Assembly: GCF_900497805.2 (NCBI RefSeq)
Contig: NW_020954557.1
Span: forward strand, 3,070,561 to 3,134,560
Direction: 5' to 3'
Length of the DNA: 64,000 nucleotides
DNA from: Vombatus ursinus
Taxonomy: Eukaryota; Chordata; Mammalia; Diprotodontia; Vombatidae
Shown here: positions 45,955-56,999 of the stretch, one piece after another
Numbering within the stretch: the stretch's first letter is position 1
How the letters are laid out: every line of letters starts with the position of its first letter
Made by a program: the position numbers and the translations under genes
The notes under the pieces: generated by a model
What the model was told of the DNA's origin: nothing
What the model saw: the letters and a program-made list of their open reading frames with translations, nothing else
Database searches by the model: none

Positions 45955-46160
45955 GAAGATGGAGCACTGGTCCTAGAGTCACGAAGACCTGAGTTTTAAT
46001 ACTGCTGCAGAACTTTGTTTATATATGTGATCTTGTACAATTAACCTCCCTGAATTTCCCTCAGTTTTCTATCTTTAAAATGGAAAAAATAATGACACCT
46101 ACTTTACAGGATTATTTTGAGACTCAGAGGAGATAAAATGTGTAAAGACTTTAACTCTTT
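45955..46160 (+). repeat. MIR CORE-SINE
   Basis: 'gatggagcactggtcctaga', 'gtcacgaagacctgagtttt', 'ttccctcagttttctatctt', 'taaaatggaaaaaataatga' and 'ggattattttgagactcaga'. Directly abuts the MITE. Confidence 0.83.
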
Positions 46161-46164
46161 TATT

Positions 46165-46585
46165 CTCTTCCTCTTCTCCTTCTTCTTCTTTATTATTACC
46201 TCAGGCAGGTTGTAGGACAGCCTGGCAAACAAAATTTCCCAAGAGACACATATGATACAGGGCAACACAGACACGTATGTACAGGGAACAGCTCTGACAT
46301 AGACAAACTGTTTGGAGCCACACTGTTACGCTCCAAAAAAAGGTCACACCTGCTCTCCTGCTCTTTCCCTTTGTGAAGACAGTAAGTCCAGTGCCTAAAG
46401 ATTAGTTTCCAATTTGGAAAAACTAATCTAAAGTTCCTTGTTCTCCTAGTTTTGATCTACTGCCTGACAACAGCCACAGAACAATAAAAGGGCAGATGCA
46501 GCTGCTTCCTTCCTATTCCTGTAGCGGAACCCTCCTGGCTTTTTGGTGAGAGTAACAATGTCCTCCATTTGTTGAGTAATAGCAC
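46165..46585. other. Unrecognised DNA with a short hairpin
   Basis: No family recognised. Contains an inverted repeat at 46400-46428 ('gattagtttccaa' against 'ttggaaaaactaatc', 2-nt bulge) and an 'aacaataaaag' word near 46,482. Could be part of an old LTR or host DNA. Confidence 0.4.
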
Positions 46586-46589
46586 AGTC

Positions 46590-46870
46590 TCTGAAGGATT
46601 AAAGTCATGGGTCATCCAAAGGACAACAGCTTGGTATATGGTGAGAATTGATAGCTTGTCACCTTACCAAAGAAGAATTGCATGGGAGAAGTAACATAAA
46701 TGATGTCGAGGGATGTTTGACTGGAAAAGTAAATGGGCTGGTCATGTGGTAAGAGTCAACATTAAGCACTGGACACTTTTTCAATATCCAACCAATGTCA
46801 AGAAATCCAGAGGAAGAATAACAATATGTTGGGTGAGCCTCCTGTGGTCTATTTACAGGAGCACAGAGTA
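46590..46870 (+). pseudogene. RTE-clade LINE, C-terminal ORF fragment
   Basis: One frame reads KSKWAGHVVRVNIKHW then YPTNVKKSRGR and a terminal CWV. This is the conserved C-terminal WaGHv.R...RW...(Y/W)P...kR.RGRP..RW signature of RTE/BovB-type LINEs; WAGHV is encoded at 46734-46748. Upstream 'ccaaagaagaattgcatggg' fits the segment before it. Only about 90 codons remain. RTE LINEs are the presumed drivers of MAR1 SINEs, which are frequent here. Confidence 0.85.
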
Positions 46871-47420
46871 AAACAGGATGAAAAGGAGAGAGGGCTCAAA
46901 TTCATGATATCACGTATTCATCACAATAACCTCTATTGTAAGGGCCTTTCTTTACCCTCAGCCCCTTTCACTTCCTGGGAAAAGTGGTATGATCTGTACT
47001 CCCTACAGGTGGTTTGAGGGAAAAGGGGTCAAAACTGCAAATGCGAGGCCATCTGTATCAGCCTCTCGGTCAGCAGCCTTTCCCAGCGTTAGCTGTTTAG
47101 AATACATAAAGATATCTCCCTTGTCTCCATATTCTGTGTCAAATGTTCTCTTCTTATAAATCCTCCTTTCTGTCTTTTCTCAGAGGGACCATTTGTGCTA
47201 AAGGCTATTCTAATAATTTTTTCTCTGCCTTTTGCTCCTTCAGTTTACTGCCAAGGGAACCCTGTTGCTTCTGTACCTTTTCCTTGCCTCAATCTCTCCT
47301 CCAAGAACAGAGGTCTTGTCCTGTGAGAGTTTCTTCTCTCTCTCCTTCTCCAGGTTTCTTATCCAATCTGTTCACTATAGACTGGCTGGCTCTCTCCCAC
47401 TTGGGTATCACAGTCTTGGC
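46871..47420. other. Unrecognised DNA
   Basis: No family or exon recognised. Overlapping frames at 47143-47427 and 47232-47483 are in C+T-rich sequence and run into an antisense MIR. Confidence 0.4.
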
Positions 47421-47424
47421 ACCT

Positions 47425-47600
47425 TAGAATCACAAGAACACAGATTAAGTGGAGGAAGAGCTCTGAGAGGTCATCTAGTCTAATCCCTACATTTTACAGA
47501 TGAGGAAACTAACTTCCAAAGAGGTAAAGTGACTTCAAGTCACATATGCAGCAAGTGATCCCACTGCCATTACTCAAATTCAGAATTTGAATGCAATTCT
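47425..47600 (-). repeat. MIR CORE-SINE, antisense
   Basis: 'cttagaatcacaagaacaca'-adjacent sequence, then 'gaggtcatctagtctaatcc', 'attttacagatgaggaaact', 'aagtgacttcaagtcacata' and 'cagaatttgaatgcaattct'. Confidence 0.85.
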
Positions 47601-47689
47601 CACCCCAATACAGTATTCTTCGGTCCTCCATAGATGGTGTTGACATTGGGTTTTTGATGCAATAGTAGTGCCATAATTGGTTCTTGGCA

Positions 47690-48165
47690 CAAGCCTAAGG
47701 AGGGAAAGAATTAAAGAGGGCATTATAATTTGATCCTGAAGGTGATAAGGAGCAACTGAAGCTCATTAAACAAGGGAGTGACATGATCAGAATTGTACTT
47801 TAGGAAAATCACTTTGGCAACTGAATGGAGGATGGATTGGAATGGGGAAAAACTTGAGGGAGGGAGAATAATTAAAAAAGCTAGTCCAGTAGTATAGGTG
47901 ACAGGTGACAAGGACTTGTACTAGTATGTTGGCTTTATGAGTAAAGAAAAGATAACATATATGAGAGATGTTGTGAAGATAGAAACTACAGGCTTTGACA
48001 TACTGGATATGTGGGATGAGAATGAGGAGTAGAGGTTAACCTAGAAGTTGCAAACCTTGATGATTGGGAAGAGGATGGTGACTTAGGCAATAATTTGGGA
48101 AGAAGGGAGGATTTGGTGAAAAAGATAATAAGTTTTGTTTTGGACATGTTGAGTTGAAGCATACT
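47690..48165 (-). repeat. L2 LINE, antisense
   Basis: 'tttgatcctgaaggtgataa', 'gggagtgacatgatcagaat', 'aggaaaatcactttggcaac', 'gaatggaggatggattgga', 'gaagttgcaaaccttgatga' and 'ttttgttttggacatgttga' in the proper order. Confidence 0.88.
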
Positions 48166-48495
48166 GCCCTTTGTTTTTGTTAACCCTTAGACACCTGGCA
48201 TATCCAGCTGGATATGAGCTCAGGATTTTCTTGCTTACTTCTTCAGCTTATTCCTTCATGGTGATGCAAATTTTATTGATGAGACTACAATCAAATAAGG
48301 CTCCATATTAAAGAAGCTATGATACTGTAAAATGATAGCATAACTAAACTGAATTGTTAGTATTATTAGCAAAAGTAGCATCATCTCAAATAGGAAAAAA
48401 AAATCTCTACCTAATTTATACATCTTGAATAAGCACACATTCCTTGTTGGAGATCACACAATATCATAGAATTGCCTAGTTAGAAGAGAAATAAA
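48166..48495. other. Unrecognised A+T-rich DNA
   Basis: No family or exon recognised. Confidence 0.4.
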
Positions 48496-48499
48496 AATT

Positions 48500-49110
48500 A
48501 ATTTCTATACATATATATTATTTAGTATTCTCATTCAGAAAATACTATAAATCATTCAAATCTATTTTTTCCAACAATCTGTTCAGCCTCATTTTACCTC
48601 TTCTTTATCTTTTTTTGGTAGGATTTATCTACTTCTGAGCAAGAAATTTTGAAATTTCCTACTATTATGCTACTATCATCATATTTTTGCAATTTGCCGC
48701 TATTATTTTAAGGATTAGATGTAATTCCACTTGGCACAAATGTACCTTTAAGTATACTAAAATCTCTTGCCACTCTGAATATTACAATTTTTTGTTATTG
48801 CCTTATTTGAAATTTTTATCAGAACTTTGTTTTTTAGAGTAATATGAAGCATAATAGGTTTTGTTTCATCTCCTCATTTTCACTCCATGTATTTCTATAG
48901 GTTTCTTTTATGCAATGAACTGTTGTGTTTGGTTGTGTTTTTAAAAAATGTGTCCCATTCTTTTCCTTTTACCGAGGGAGTTTACTCTATTTTCACTTAG
49001 AGTTTTCATTGATAAATATATTTTCTTTCATTAAATTATTTTTAAAAAAGACTTTACTCCTTTTATTTAAGTTAACACCATGTCTCTGTTTTATTTTGCT
49101 TTCACTAATC
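48500..49110 (-). repeat. Old L1 LINE, ORF2 endonuclease side, antisense
   Basis: Plus strand shows antisense L1: 'ggatttatctacttctgagc', 'gaaatttcctactattatgc', 'atgtaattccacttggcaca', 'aatatgaagcataataggtt' and 'gggagtttactctattttca'. This covers the region just downstream of the ORF2 start. Highly diverged. Sequence to about 49,470 may be its inter-ORF part but is not assignable. Confidence 0.72.
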
Positions 49111-49184
49111 TGATCTCAGTTTCTTCTCACAATTGCCCCATCACCCTGCAGAGTTCCTTGAGTTTGTGTTTAATGTTATTCTCT

Positions 49185-49250
49185 CTGTGTGTCTAAGTCT
49201 CTATGTGCCTCTATCTCTCTGTCTCTGTTTCTTTCTCTGTCTCTGTCTCA
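49185..49250. repeat. Degenerate CTCTGT-type simple repeat
   Basis: Interrupted tctctgtgtgtctaagtctc-like units. Confidence 0.85.
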
Positions 49251-49539
49251 ATCCTCTTTCACTTTCTTAACCTTTCCTTTCCAAGTTCAGTTTAAACTGT
49301 GATGCTGAGTTCTCCCTGAACTGTGCCCCCTCGATTTTCTTAGTTTCAGTGATATATAATTTTGAAACCCTTTTTCAAGAAATATTGTTTAAACTTCACC
49401 CCCTTACTTATTTCTTCTTGTAGGATATGCTATAAAATAACTTCCTATTCATGTACTTTGTGCTAACACATTCCTTCATTATTATCTTTGATTTTCCTAT
49501 TAATTGAGAAGCCTGGGGGGGGGGAGGGTGGAGAGAAAG

Positions 49540-49960
49540 TAAGATTTGTTCTTATTTGTAAATAAACATTTTTATTGATGTTTTTGTTCTTATATCACTT
49601 ACATTTCCCAATGTATCCCTTACCTCACCATTCCCAGAGAACCATTCCTTGTAAGAAGAATAAAAAGTACAGAAAAAAACATGTCAGCAAAACTAACATT
49701 TTATACAGTGTTCTACACCTATAGTCCTCCACCTCTAAAACCAGATATGGAATAGTGTTTTCTGATATCTCATTTTTCAAAATGTTTTCATTCTAATTTC
49801 AAAACATTTAGGGTTTTTTATTATTGTTTGTTATTTCCATTTTCAATGTTGTAGTCATTAAGTATATTATTTTCCTGGTCCTGCTTACTTGCCCCCTCCC
49901 CTCATTTCAAAATGGCTATTAAATACCTATTTGGTACTATTAAATACCTACTCCATCCCT
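49540..49960 (-). repeat. Unclassified interspersed repeat, likely 3' end on the minus strand
   Basis: 'gtaaataaacatttttattg', 'ccattcccagagaaccattc', 'cagcaaaactaacattttat', 'ccacctctaaaaccagatat' and 'tattttcctggtcctgctta' resemble a recurrent marsupial repeat I cannot name. The complement carries an AATAAA word near its presumed 3' end. Confidence 0.5.
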
Positions 49961-51595
49961 CTCTACATCCCTTTCTTTTTCTCTCTGTTTTTGTTTTTTT
50001 GGAAGGGAGAATGATTTTTTTCAGGAATCATGTTCCCAGCAATGAAGCAGGCAGTAGGAAATAGTGGGATGAGCTCTTTAACCCAAGTCCATGAAGACCC
50101 TTCATATTTTTTGCTGCTTCCCTCTTGATATTATGTCACCATCTTTCTGAAGCTAGGGCCCCTTGTCAACTCCTCTCAAAGCCATGTGCTCTAGGGCCCC
50201 AAACACTGCCTTCTTCCCAGTGAAGATAGTCCCAAGAAGCACAATATCTGCTATTTTCCTAAAGTATGGAACTCTCCACACCTATACTCAAAACTGAATT
50301 TGTTGTTAGACTTCATTCATCTTGCTTCCTTGCGAATGTCTCAGGATTTTCCCCAGGATGAGGGTAACTTACAAACGTTCTTCTGTGACCCCTCCCCCAC
50401 TCCCAAGATATTAATCTCTCTTCTCCCACATCTCCCAAGAGGTGGTGGTGGTGGAGAGGAGGGGAAGGAATAGATAACCTTAGATAACTTCTGATCCACA
50501 GCTCATATTGAGTCCTGTCCCACCTTTTCCCCAGACCAATCTGTTCCATCCCTCCCTTTTCCCCATCCTTCTGTATTATCCCACTACCAAAGATGTCCAT
50601 TTCCTAACGAAGGAGTTGGAGGGATTTGGTTCTGAAATATTAATTCTCAACGTCCTCTTCTCCTGGTTTTAATTTTATCATTGTATAGTTTTTATTCCTT
50701 AGATTCTTTTACTTAAAGATAATTTCTCTTTATTTCCTCAGCGACTCTCAGACTATGTGAGCTTTTTAAAAGAGAAAAGAACAAAAAAAAAAAAAACCAA
50801 AAATTAAAACCTCCCACACTCATTGCCTTGTGTGAAAACATTAATTTCATTTCTTAGTTTTTTCGCTTTTATCTGAAACAGTTTATTTTTTCTTTGATTT
50901 GATGAGTTTGCCTATTGAAATACCCTGCTCACCTCTGCTTTTTAAGTTACAGAATGACTCATATTAAGTTTTTGTTTCACCACCACCACCACCATGATGG
51001 TCTTTATAATAGAGTTTCTTTTTGTTAATCCATTCCCTTCAGTTTTAGACAACTTTTAGACAGACTCAGCCTCTTGTGCCCCTTCCCTTCCCCATCCTTC
51101 TGTTACCTGTTCTCTCTCTTTTCTCCAGATCACCAAGTATGGGCAAGATCTGTGGCCATCAAGGGGTGAGAGTGACCAGCTAGGATTTTACTGCAGGAAG
51201 ACTCTAAGAGGCCATTGCATCTGGAGCAATCTCTCTATCACCACCAGCCCATACCCCACCCCCTTCCAACCCTGGCCTGTGGAACTAGAGTCATCCTGGG
51301 ATATTGCCAAAGGGGTAACTCCAAGCACCAAGATGACGTCTCATGCAGCAGCACCACAGGGACACTGACCTTTGGCTCTGCTCCTGTATAACCACAGAGA
51401 CACTGTGAGGGAAACAGCAGGAAGTGGGCTGCTGAGGTATTTTTTCTGCTATTTTGTGTTGGCATTTTGTTTTCCTCTGCTCGTCACAATTTTTAATGCA
51501 TTGCTGGGTGACTATTTTGTTGATCTGAGGTGGTGAGAGTGGAAGCCGAGCAAAGACTTCCTCTACCTGTGTGCTGGCTTTGGAGTTGAAGAATT
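49961..51595. other. Unrecognised DNA, C+T-rich in parts
   Basis: No transposon family or exon I can support. Holds a short (CAC)n at about 50978-50995, an A run near 50,787 and a locally GC-richer patch at 51,180-51,420. The 95-codon minus frame at 50313-50600 is low-complexity. Confidence 0.4.
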
Positions 51596-51599
51596 ATTG

Positions 51600-51870
51600 C
51601 ATGTTAATGGTGATGGGGACTGATGACTCAAAGGTAGAACTGGAAGGTATCCTCCTGAGTCCAATACCCCTATTTTAGGTGAGAAAAAGGTGAAATGATT
51701 TGCTCAAGATTCCACAACTAGAGCATTAGATTGGGAATTCAAAAACATGGTCTCTAATCTGGGCTCTATTCCCCTTTCATTGGGTGATATTGTCCCCTCT
51801 CTATTCCAGTTTCCTCAATTGGGAAACAATAGTAATGGTAACTTACATTTTTACAGTGCCTCACATTTAT
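51600..51870. repeat. Two MIR pieces head to head
   Basis: An antisense MIR piece (51,600-51,710: 'gtagaactggaaggtatcct', 'gaaatgatttgctcaagatt') is followed by a sense piece (51,715-51,870: 'tattccagtttcctcaattg', 'acatttttacagtgcctcac'). Confidence 0.7.
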
Positions 51871-51879
51871 GAAATCCTG

Positions 51880-51998
51880 GCATGGAGGGAGCAACGGCTC
51901 TAGAATAGGTGGGCCTACGTTCAAATCCCTGTTTCTGATAATTATTACTTGTGTGATTTTTTTGACAAGTCATGTTATGTAACTCTTCTGGGTCCCTG
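51880..51998 (+). repeat. CORE-SINE fragment
   Basis: 'ggcatggagggagcaacggc', 'cctacgttcaaatccctgtt', 'tacttgtgtgatttttttga' and 'caagtcatgttatgtaact'. Confidence 0.72.
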
Positions 51999-51999
51999 T

Positions 52000-52690
52000 T
52001 AATTTTTTTTAATTACAGCAGTCTTTGGCTCAAAGGGCCAATTATATGGGTCTCTCTGCTCATTGGTAAAGCTTAATTACTCAGTGCCTCACACCTATGT
52101 GAAAAATGGGCGGAGCTGGCGACAGTGAACATGGAAATCCAGGTTCTTCTAGTTTGCATGTTCTAGAGAGAAGAAGAAGGTCCTTGCAGGGAGAAAGACT
52201 CTAGGAAGAAGCTGACATGGAGAACATCATTCCTGTCCCTACTCCTAGCTTGCTACATCAGAGTCTTTAGAGTGTTTTCCCTTGGGTGAGATTTGAGACT
52301 CTCTTGGTTGAGCTGAGCTATCTTGCTCCCAATGGGAGAGTTCCTTCACTCTGTGTTGTTTGGTTTAGGTTCTCATATGTAATACTTTCTTTTATTTCTG
52401 TTTTGCTGTTGACTTGGTTAAATGGTTTCGTTACCTTTTTCACTATGTGTATTCATCATGGAACTGACATTTTGTGGGAAGGGAGTTGAGCCTTGGATAT
52501 ATAGAATGGGGAACTTCTTTCCTGTTAAGGAATAGTGATCAAGGGCATGGTTTGAGCCTAAAGATTGCTTCCCTAGAGTTATAATATTTAAGGGAACAGA
52601 AACATATAGTTATAGCCCAGTACCCCTTTTCTCATTAGAACAGAGTGGCAGCCTCTAGGCCTATATTCTGCTTCCCCTCCTGGTAGGAAT
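52000..52690. other. Unclassified element-like block
   Basis: 'ttaaatggtttcgttacc', 'ggaactgacattttgtggga', 'gggaacttctttcctgttaa', 'gcatggtttgagcctaaag' and 'tatagttatagcccagtacc' feel like a dispersed marsupial repeat, perhaps LTR-like in base make-up, but I see no terminal repeats, primer site or coding motif. Confidence 0.4.
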
Positions 52691-52819
52691 CAAGTCTCCC
52701 TTGGACAAGGGGGTGAGGAGGAGATGTAAGAGTTGTCTATTCTTTCATCTCCGTGAGTCACATCTAGATAGACCCATGCGGACATACATCACCTACATGG
52801 GTAAAAAACCCAACCTGTG

Positions 52820-52922
52820 CTACTATCTCTTTACATCAATAAAATGGGCAAAGCAAGAGATGGCAAAACAGATGATGTCCTTTGGGAGGTACCTTCCAGT
52901 TCTAGATCTATGATTCTATAAT
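52820..52922 (+). repeat. MIR/THER1 3' end
   Basis: 'acatcaataaaatgggcaaa', 'ggtaccttccagttctagat' and 'ctatgattctataatc' are the 3' end of a THER1/MIR-type SINE. Confidence 0.7.
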
Positions 52923-53890
52923 CCAAAGTATGGTACCAGAACAGCCTAGATATCCCTCATGATATCACATTGCTGCTCACATGTACTCCTAAATAAACCA
53001 CCCCCATCATTCAACCTCTTTCTTCCTTTCTGAGTATGGGTTCATTACACTGTTTTACTGTTGTTGCTGTATCTTTTCTTAAAGTGGTCTGGGCATTTTG
53101 AAGGAAAGTTGTAGAAATTTAGCATCTTGTCCTTACTATATGTGCTTAATGGTTATTATCTTTTCAAAGTAAATCTTGGAAGTCATGATTATTATTCTTA
53201 TAGCTGTGCTGTTTGCAGCAGGCAACTGTAAAGCAAAGCTGTTAGGCAGTTGCTCATCTCTACTAGTAGGGGGAATTTCCTTCCTAGAATTCCCGAGATC
53301 AATGAAATCACAGGTCCTGACCAAATCTGCTACTCTAGCTGGCTCCAACACCCCAGCTAAGAGTTTTCACATCCTACTTTTTCCTTTTTTCCCCTTCATT
53401 CTCTTTCTGATGTTTTTTAACTCTTGTCCTTTGTACTAATAAATTAAATTCCCTATATGGGAAGCTGCTGTTGGTTTCTTGGCTATAATGAATGCCTTCT
53501 CATTAATCAGATGATGGAGTACCTGATGCAGATGGCCCCACTCCTCCAACGAACCAAATGTCTCCATATTATATCTGAATTGACTTTGCAGGTCCCTTGG
53601 GCTCTAGTGTTGTTTCTATAGAACCTAGATCTGATCCATGGCAAGTAAGGGCCATGCACATATTGGGCAAGGTGACTTTAGTGAGTAGATATAACTTGTC
53701 TTGGGTTTGGTGGATGAGATGAAGTAACCATATTTCCTTCAGTGGCATCAAAGTCTTTTACAAATTACTGCTCCACTCTGTCCTTGAAGCATGAGATTGG
53801 AGGTGATACAAGTACGGTGAGGAAATCTATAAAGTACATGTCTTTCTAACTCCAACCTTTCTTACTAGAAATTCAACTCAATTAAACAAA
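52923..53890. other. Unrecognised DNA
   Basis: No family or exon recognised. The 87-codon frame at 53176-53439 begins with a hydrophobic run but has no recognised domain or flanking splice context that I can defend. Confidence 0.4.
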
Positions 53891-53894
53891 ACAA

Positions 53895-54010
53895 GTGTTT
53901 GGCAATAATAATAACTCACATTTATGTAGCACTTATGATTATAGAATATTTTTTATATACAATCTTATTTGATCCTTACAATAACTCTGGGAAATAAGTA
54001 AAGCTGACTG
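53895..54010 (-). repeat. MIR 3' end, antisense
   Basis: 'caataataataactcacatt', 'tatgtagcacttatgattat' and 'tccttacaataactctggga'. Confidence 0.8.
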
Positions 54011-54189
54011 AACAAGAATTAGTATGGGGCCACTGGGGCTCTGCCCCAAATGCCAGGATTCTAAGGGGCATATTCTAAGAACAAAGGGCGGAACTTACAT
54101 GCCCCTCTGCCCTAGTTTGCACCTCCTCCTATAATAAGGCCAGTCCTAGTTTTCCCTAATGTTTTATTCTATTATCTGTTTCCATTATA

Positions 54190-54350
54190 CCTACTGGAAA
54201 GGAACTGAGTTGAAATACTGGCTCTATAACTTTTTGCCCTTGTGATTTTGGACAAGTGAGTTAATCTCTCATTTCTAAAAATGAGGGAATTGGGCTAGGT
54301 GACTTTCGGTGTCCTTTCCAAGTCTAAACCTATGAGCTTATGATCTTTTC
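54190..54350 (+). repeat. MIR CORE-SINE
   Basis: 'ttgatgattttggacaagtg'-type core ('tgattttggacaagtgagtt'), 'tctcatttctaaaaatgagg' and 'gggctaggtgactttcggtg'. Confidence 0.75.
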
Positions 54351-54359
54351 CTCTAGTGT

Positions 54360-54650
54360 GAAAGTGTTAAGATCTTGAAATTTAGGGTTTGAGAACCTGA
54401 GTTGGAATCCCAGTTTTACCACATACTAGTTGTGTGACCTTAGGCAAGTCCCTTCAGGAGAAGGAAATGGCAAACCACTTCATTATTTTTGTCAAGAAAA
54501 CCCCAAATGGGGTCATGAAGAGTTGGATACGACTGAAACAATCAAACAACAACAAAAGACAAGTCCCTTCACCACTTGGGCTTCAGTTTCCTTATGTGTG
54601 AATTGAGAAAGTTCAATTGATTTATCTTTAGGTATTAGAATTTCCAATTG
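54360..54650 (+). repeat. MIR CORE-SINE split by an RTE/MAR1 tail
   Basis: Upstream half 'gagaacctgagttggaatcc' and 'gtgtgaccttaggcaagtcc'; downstream half 'ggcttcagtttccttatgtg' and 'aagttcaattgatttatctt'. The gap is the insertion at 54457-54559. Confidence 0.82.
54457..54559 (+). repeat. 5'-truncated MAR1/RTE tail with 12-bp TSD
   Basis: 'ggagaaggaaatggcaaacc', 'gtcaagaaaaccccaaatgg', 'ggtcatgaagagttggatac' and an AAC-rich tail. Flanked by exact 'caagtcccttca' at 54445-54456 and 54560-54571. Confidence 0.93.
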
Positions 54651-55680
54651 TGGCTCTGAAGGCAAATAGATTTGATCATGTCACTTACCACCTCAGAAGT
54701 TTTCAGTGGTTCCCTATTTTCTCTAGGAAAAAATATAAATGCCTTAGACCAACATTCCTTTATCTTCAGTATATCTTTCCAGCCTAATTTCATATTACTC
54801 CCTTTTATATAATCTACATTCTAGTCAAACTTACCTATCCTCTGAACTTAACTCCTAGGTGGTGTAGTGGAGAGAACACTAGGCCTGGTGTCAGGAAAGC
54901 TCATCTTCATAAGTTCAAATCTGGCCTCAGGTACTTACTAGCTTTGTGATTCTGGGCAAGTCATTTAACCCTGTTTACTTCAGTTCCTTATCTGTAAAAT
55001 GAGCTGGAGAAGGAAATGGCAAACCTCTACAGTATCTCTGCCAAGAAAACCCTAAAAGGGGTCACAAAGCATCAGACATGACTGAAACAACTGAATAACA
55101 ACAAACTCAACATTCCATTGCTTGTGGCTATACAATTTATGAAAGCTAGTCCTCAATATGGTACGCACTCCCTGTTCCTCTCTGATTCTCAGAATCGGCT
55201 CAGTTTAGCATCTATATTAAGATTTCCCTATACAATTGATCTTCCTAAAGTAAGAGTCTGATCATGTCATTCTTCTACCACCTCATCCAATCCATTGCTG
55301 TTGCCTCCAGGATCAAATATAAATTCAGCTGTCTGACTTTTAAAGACCTCCATAATCTGGCCTCATTCTTATGCTTTAACCCCCACCTAAATATATATTT
55401 TGTAATTCAGTAGCTGGCCTCCTTGTTGTTCCTTTCATTAGATACTGCATTGCAAGTGTTTTCACTTCTGGACTCCTATACCTGGAACTTTTTGCCTCCT
55501 ACCTTCTTTCAAGTTTTGACTAATATCCCAACTTCTGCAAGAAGCCTATCCTGATCCCCCTTAATGCTACTGTCTCCCTTCTGGTCGGTCTTGTACCTAT
55601 CTTGTTTGTACATAAGCGCTTTCATGTTGCTTCACCCAATAGACTGTGATCTATTGGAGTACAGAGACTTCTTCACTTTG
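54651..55680 (+). repeat. L2 LINE pieces around a MAR1 insertion
   Basis: First piece 54651-54845 ('tgatcatgtcacttacca', 'gttttcagtggttccctatt'). After the SINE the L2 sequence continues (55,106-55,200). A second L2-like run follows: 'ttgatcttcctaaagtaaga', 'gttgcctccaggatcaaata', 'tgcaagaagcctatcctgat' and 'tgtttgtacataagcgcttt' to 55,680. May be one duplicated or two adjacent copies. Confidence 0.78.
54850..55105 (+). repeat. MAR1-type SINE, full length
   Basis: Head 'ctaggtggtgtagtggagag', 'ctaggcctggtgtcaggaaa', 'gttcaaatctggcctcaggt', 'attctgggcaagtcatttaa', 'gagctggagaaggaaatggc', 'gccaagaaaaccctaaaagg' and an AAC-rich tail. Confidence 0.95.
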
Positions 55681-55681
55681 T

Positions 55682-55800
55682 AGATAAAGAAACTTAGGCC
55701 AAGAAAGATTAAGTCATGTAGCTAGAAAGTGACAAAGCTGGGCTTCAAATTCAGAACTCTGTATTCTAAAATGTTCCATTGCATCACAACCTCTCTATTC
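55682..55800 (-). repeat. MIR CORE-SINE, antisense
   Basis: 'gataaagaaacttaggccaa', 'gaaagattaagtcatgtagc', 'tagaaagtgacaaagctggg' and 'cagaactctgtattctaaaa'. Confidence 0.8.
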
Positions 55801-55934
55801 CTCAGTTTTTTTCATCTGTCAAATGAGATTACAATGTTTTAATCCTCCTGATAAACTGATATTACCCAAGAACTGTTAATTTTCTGCCAATTGTGACCCT
55901 AATGCGTGAATTTGCTTGTCTCCTGTACTTTATA

Positions 55935-56015
55935 GTCAAGGTCACTTTCTTTGTATTTGCATCATTTATTACAGAGCCTGGTGCATAGTAAGTGCTTAAT
56001 AAAATTATTGTTGAC
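55935..56015 (+). repeat. L2 LINE 3' tip
   Basis: 'tctttgtatttgcatcattt', 'agcctggtgcatagtaagtg' and 'cttaataaaattattgttga'. Confidence 0.75.
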
Positions 56016-56017
56016 AT

Positions 56018-56140
56018 GATTCAGAGAGATTAAGTGACTTGCTCAAAGTCATACTGTATATAAGTGGCAGAGTCATGGTTTGAACTGAGACTTCCCTGAC
56101 TCTTAATCTTATGCTTTTTCTAACGTACTCTGCTAACTCT
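56018..56140 (-). repeat. MIR CORE-SINE, antisense
   Basis: 'agattaagtgacttgctcaa', 'agtcatactgtatataagtg', 'ggtttgaactgagacttccc' and 'ttatgctttttctaacg'. Confidence 0.8.
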
Positions 56141-56149
56141 CAAATACCA

Positions 56150-56990
56150 ATCAAAGTTCTTTCTTTTACTCTATCAATTTTACTATGGAAGGCTAAGAGA
56201 AAAAAGAAAAGTAGGGTCTAGATGCAGAATTAGTCATGATAATGGGGGGGATTAGATTTTTTAATAATTGGGTCCTATAGAGAAATCATCTCTGTTTCCT
56301 GAAGTTCAAAATCCTGCCCCAATGGCTCATGACAAGTGCCCTGACCTCAGGTTCAGGGAGGGTGACCTGGACCCAAAGTGTAGAGGACTCTGTGAGCTCA
56401 AGAATATAGTTGACATTGCACTCAGTAAATAGACTGGGATGCAGGACTGGAATGTGGGTGATGCTTGTTCCTTATGACTCAGAGGCCTTTGTTGGGAGAA
56501 ACAAGATGAAAGTTCCCACTAGTTTTTGTTCTGGCAAATTGGGAGCCTGCACTGGGAGCCGGAGGAGGGGGTGAAATTGTTCAGGCACTTGTCTAGGAAC
56601 ATCGGAGACTTAGAGGGACGACCTGTACACCAGGTCAATTAATTTTCATGGTAGTTTTACAGCAGGTTACCATAGGCAGCTGAAGTCAAATTTAACCAAG
56701 GATCAAGTTCCACCAAAGTTGTTCAGAGGTAGCCCTGCCCTCCAAGTTTCTCAAGGACTGTGGGAAATGGAATACTTTAGACCACATTCTTCCAGAGAGA
56801 TCAGCACAGTTTAGATCTCAGCTGGGGAGGTAGGGTGGGGAAGGGGTGTATATAGGTAATCAGGTCTTTTCTGGGTTCTAGACAACTTTTTATACTTGGG
56901 CTTCTTAAAAGAAATGGTAAAAAAAAATTTTCCAGATTGAAAACTGGGTAATTTGAAGCAGTTTTTGGCCTTGTAGAACCTATTTGTTTC
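56150..56990. other. Unrecognised DNA
   Basis: No repeat family or exon recognised. The 56,560-56,720 part ('caggtcaattaattttcatg', 'cagcaggttaccataggcag') is word-rich and repeat-free, a weaker candidate for conserved noncoding DNA. Confidence 0.38.
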
Positions 56991-56999
56991 CCCATGTAG

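Noticed and set aside
52000-52690. Retroviral LTR
   Set aside because: No paired LTR, primer-binding site or coding motif seen, so it is listed only as unclassified.
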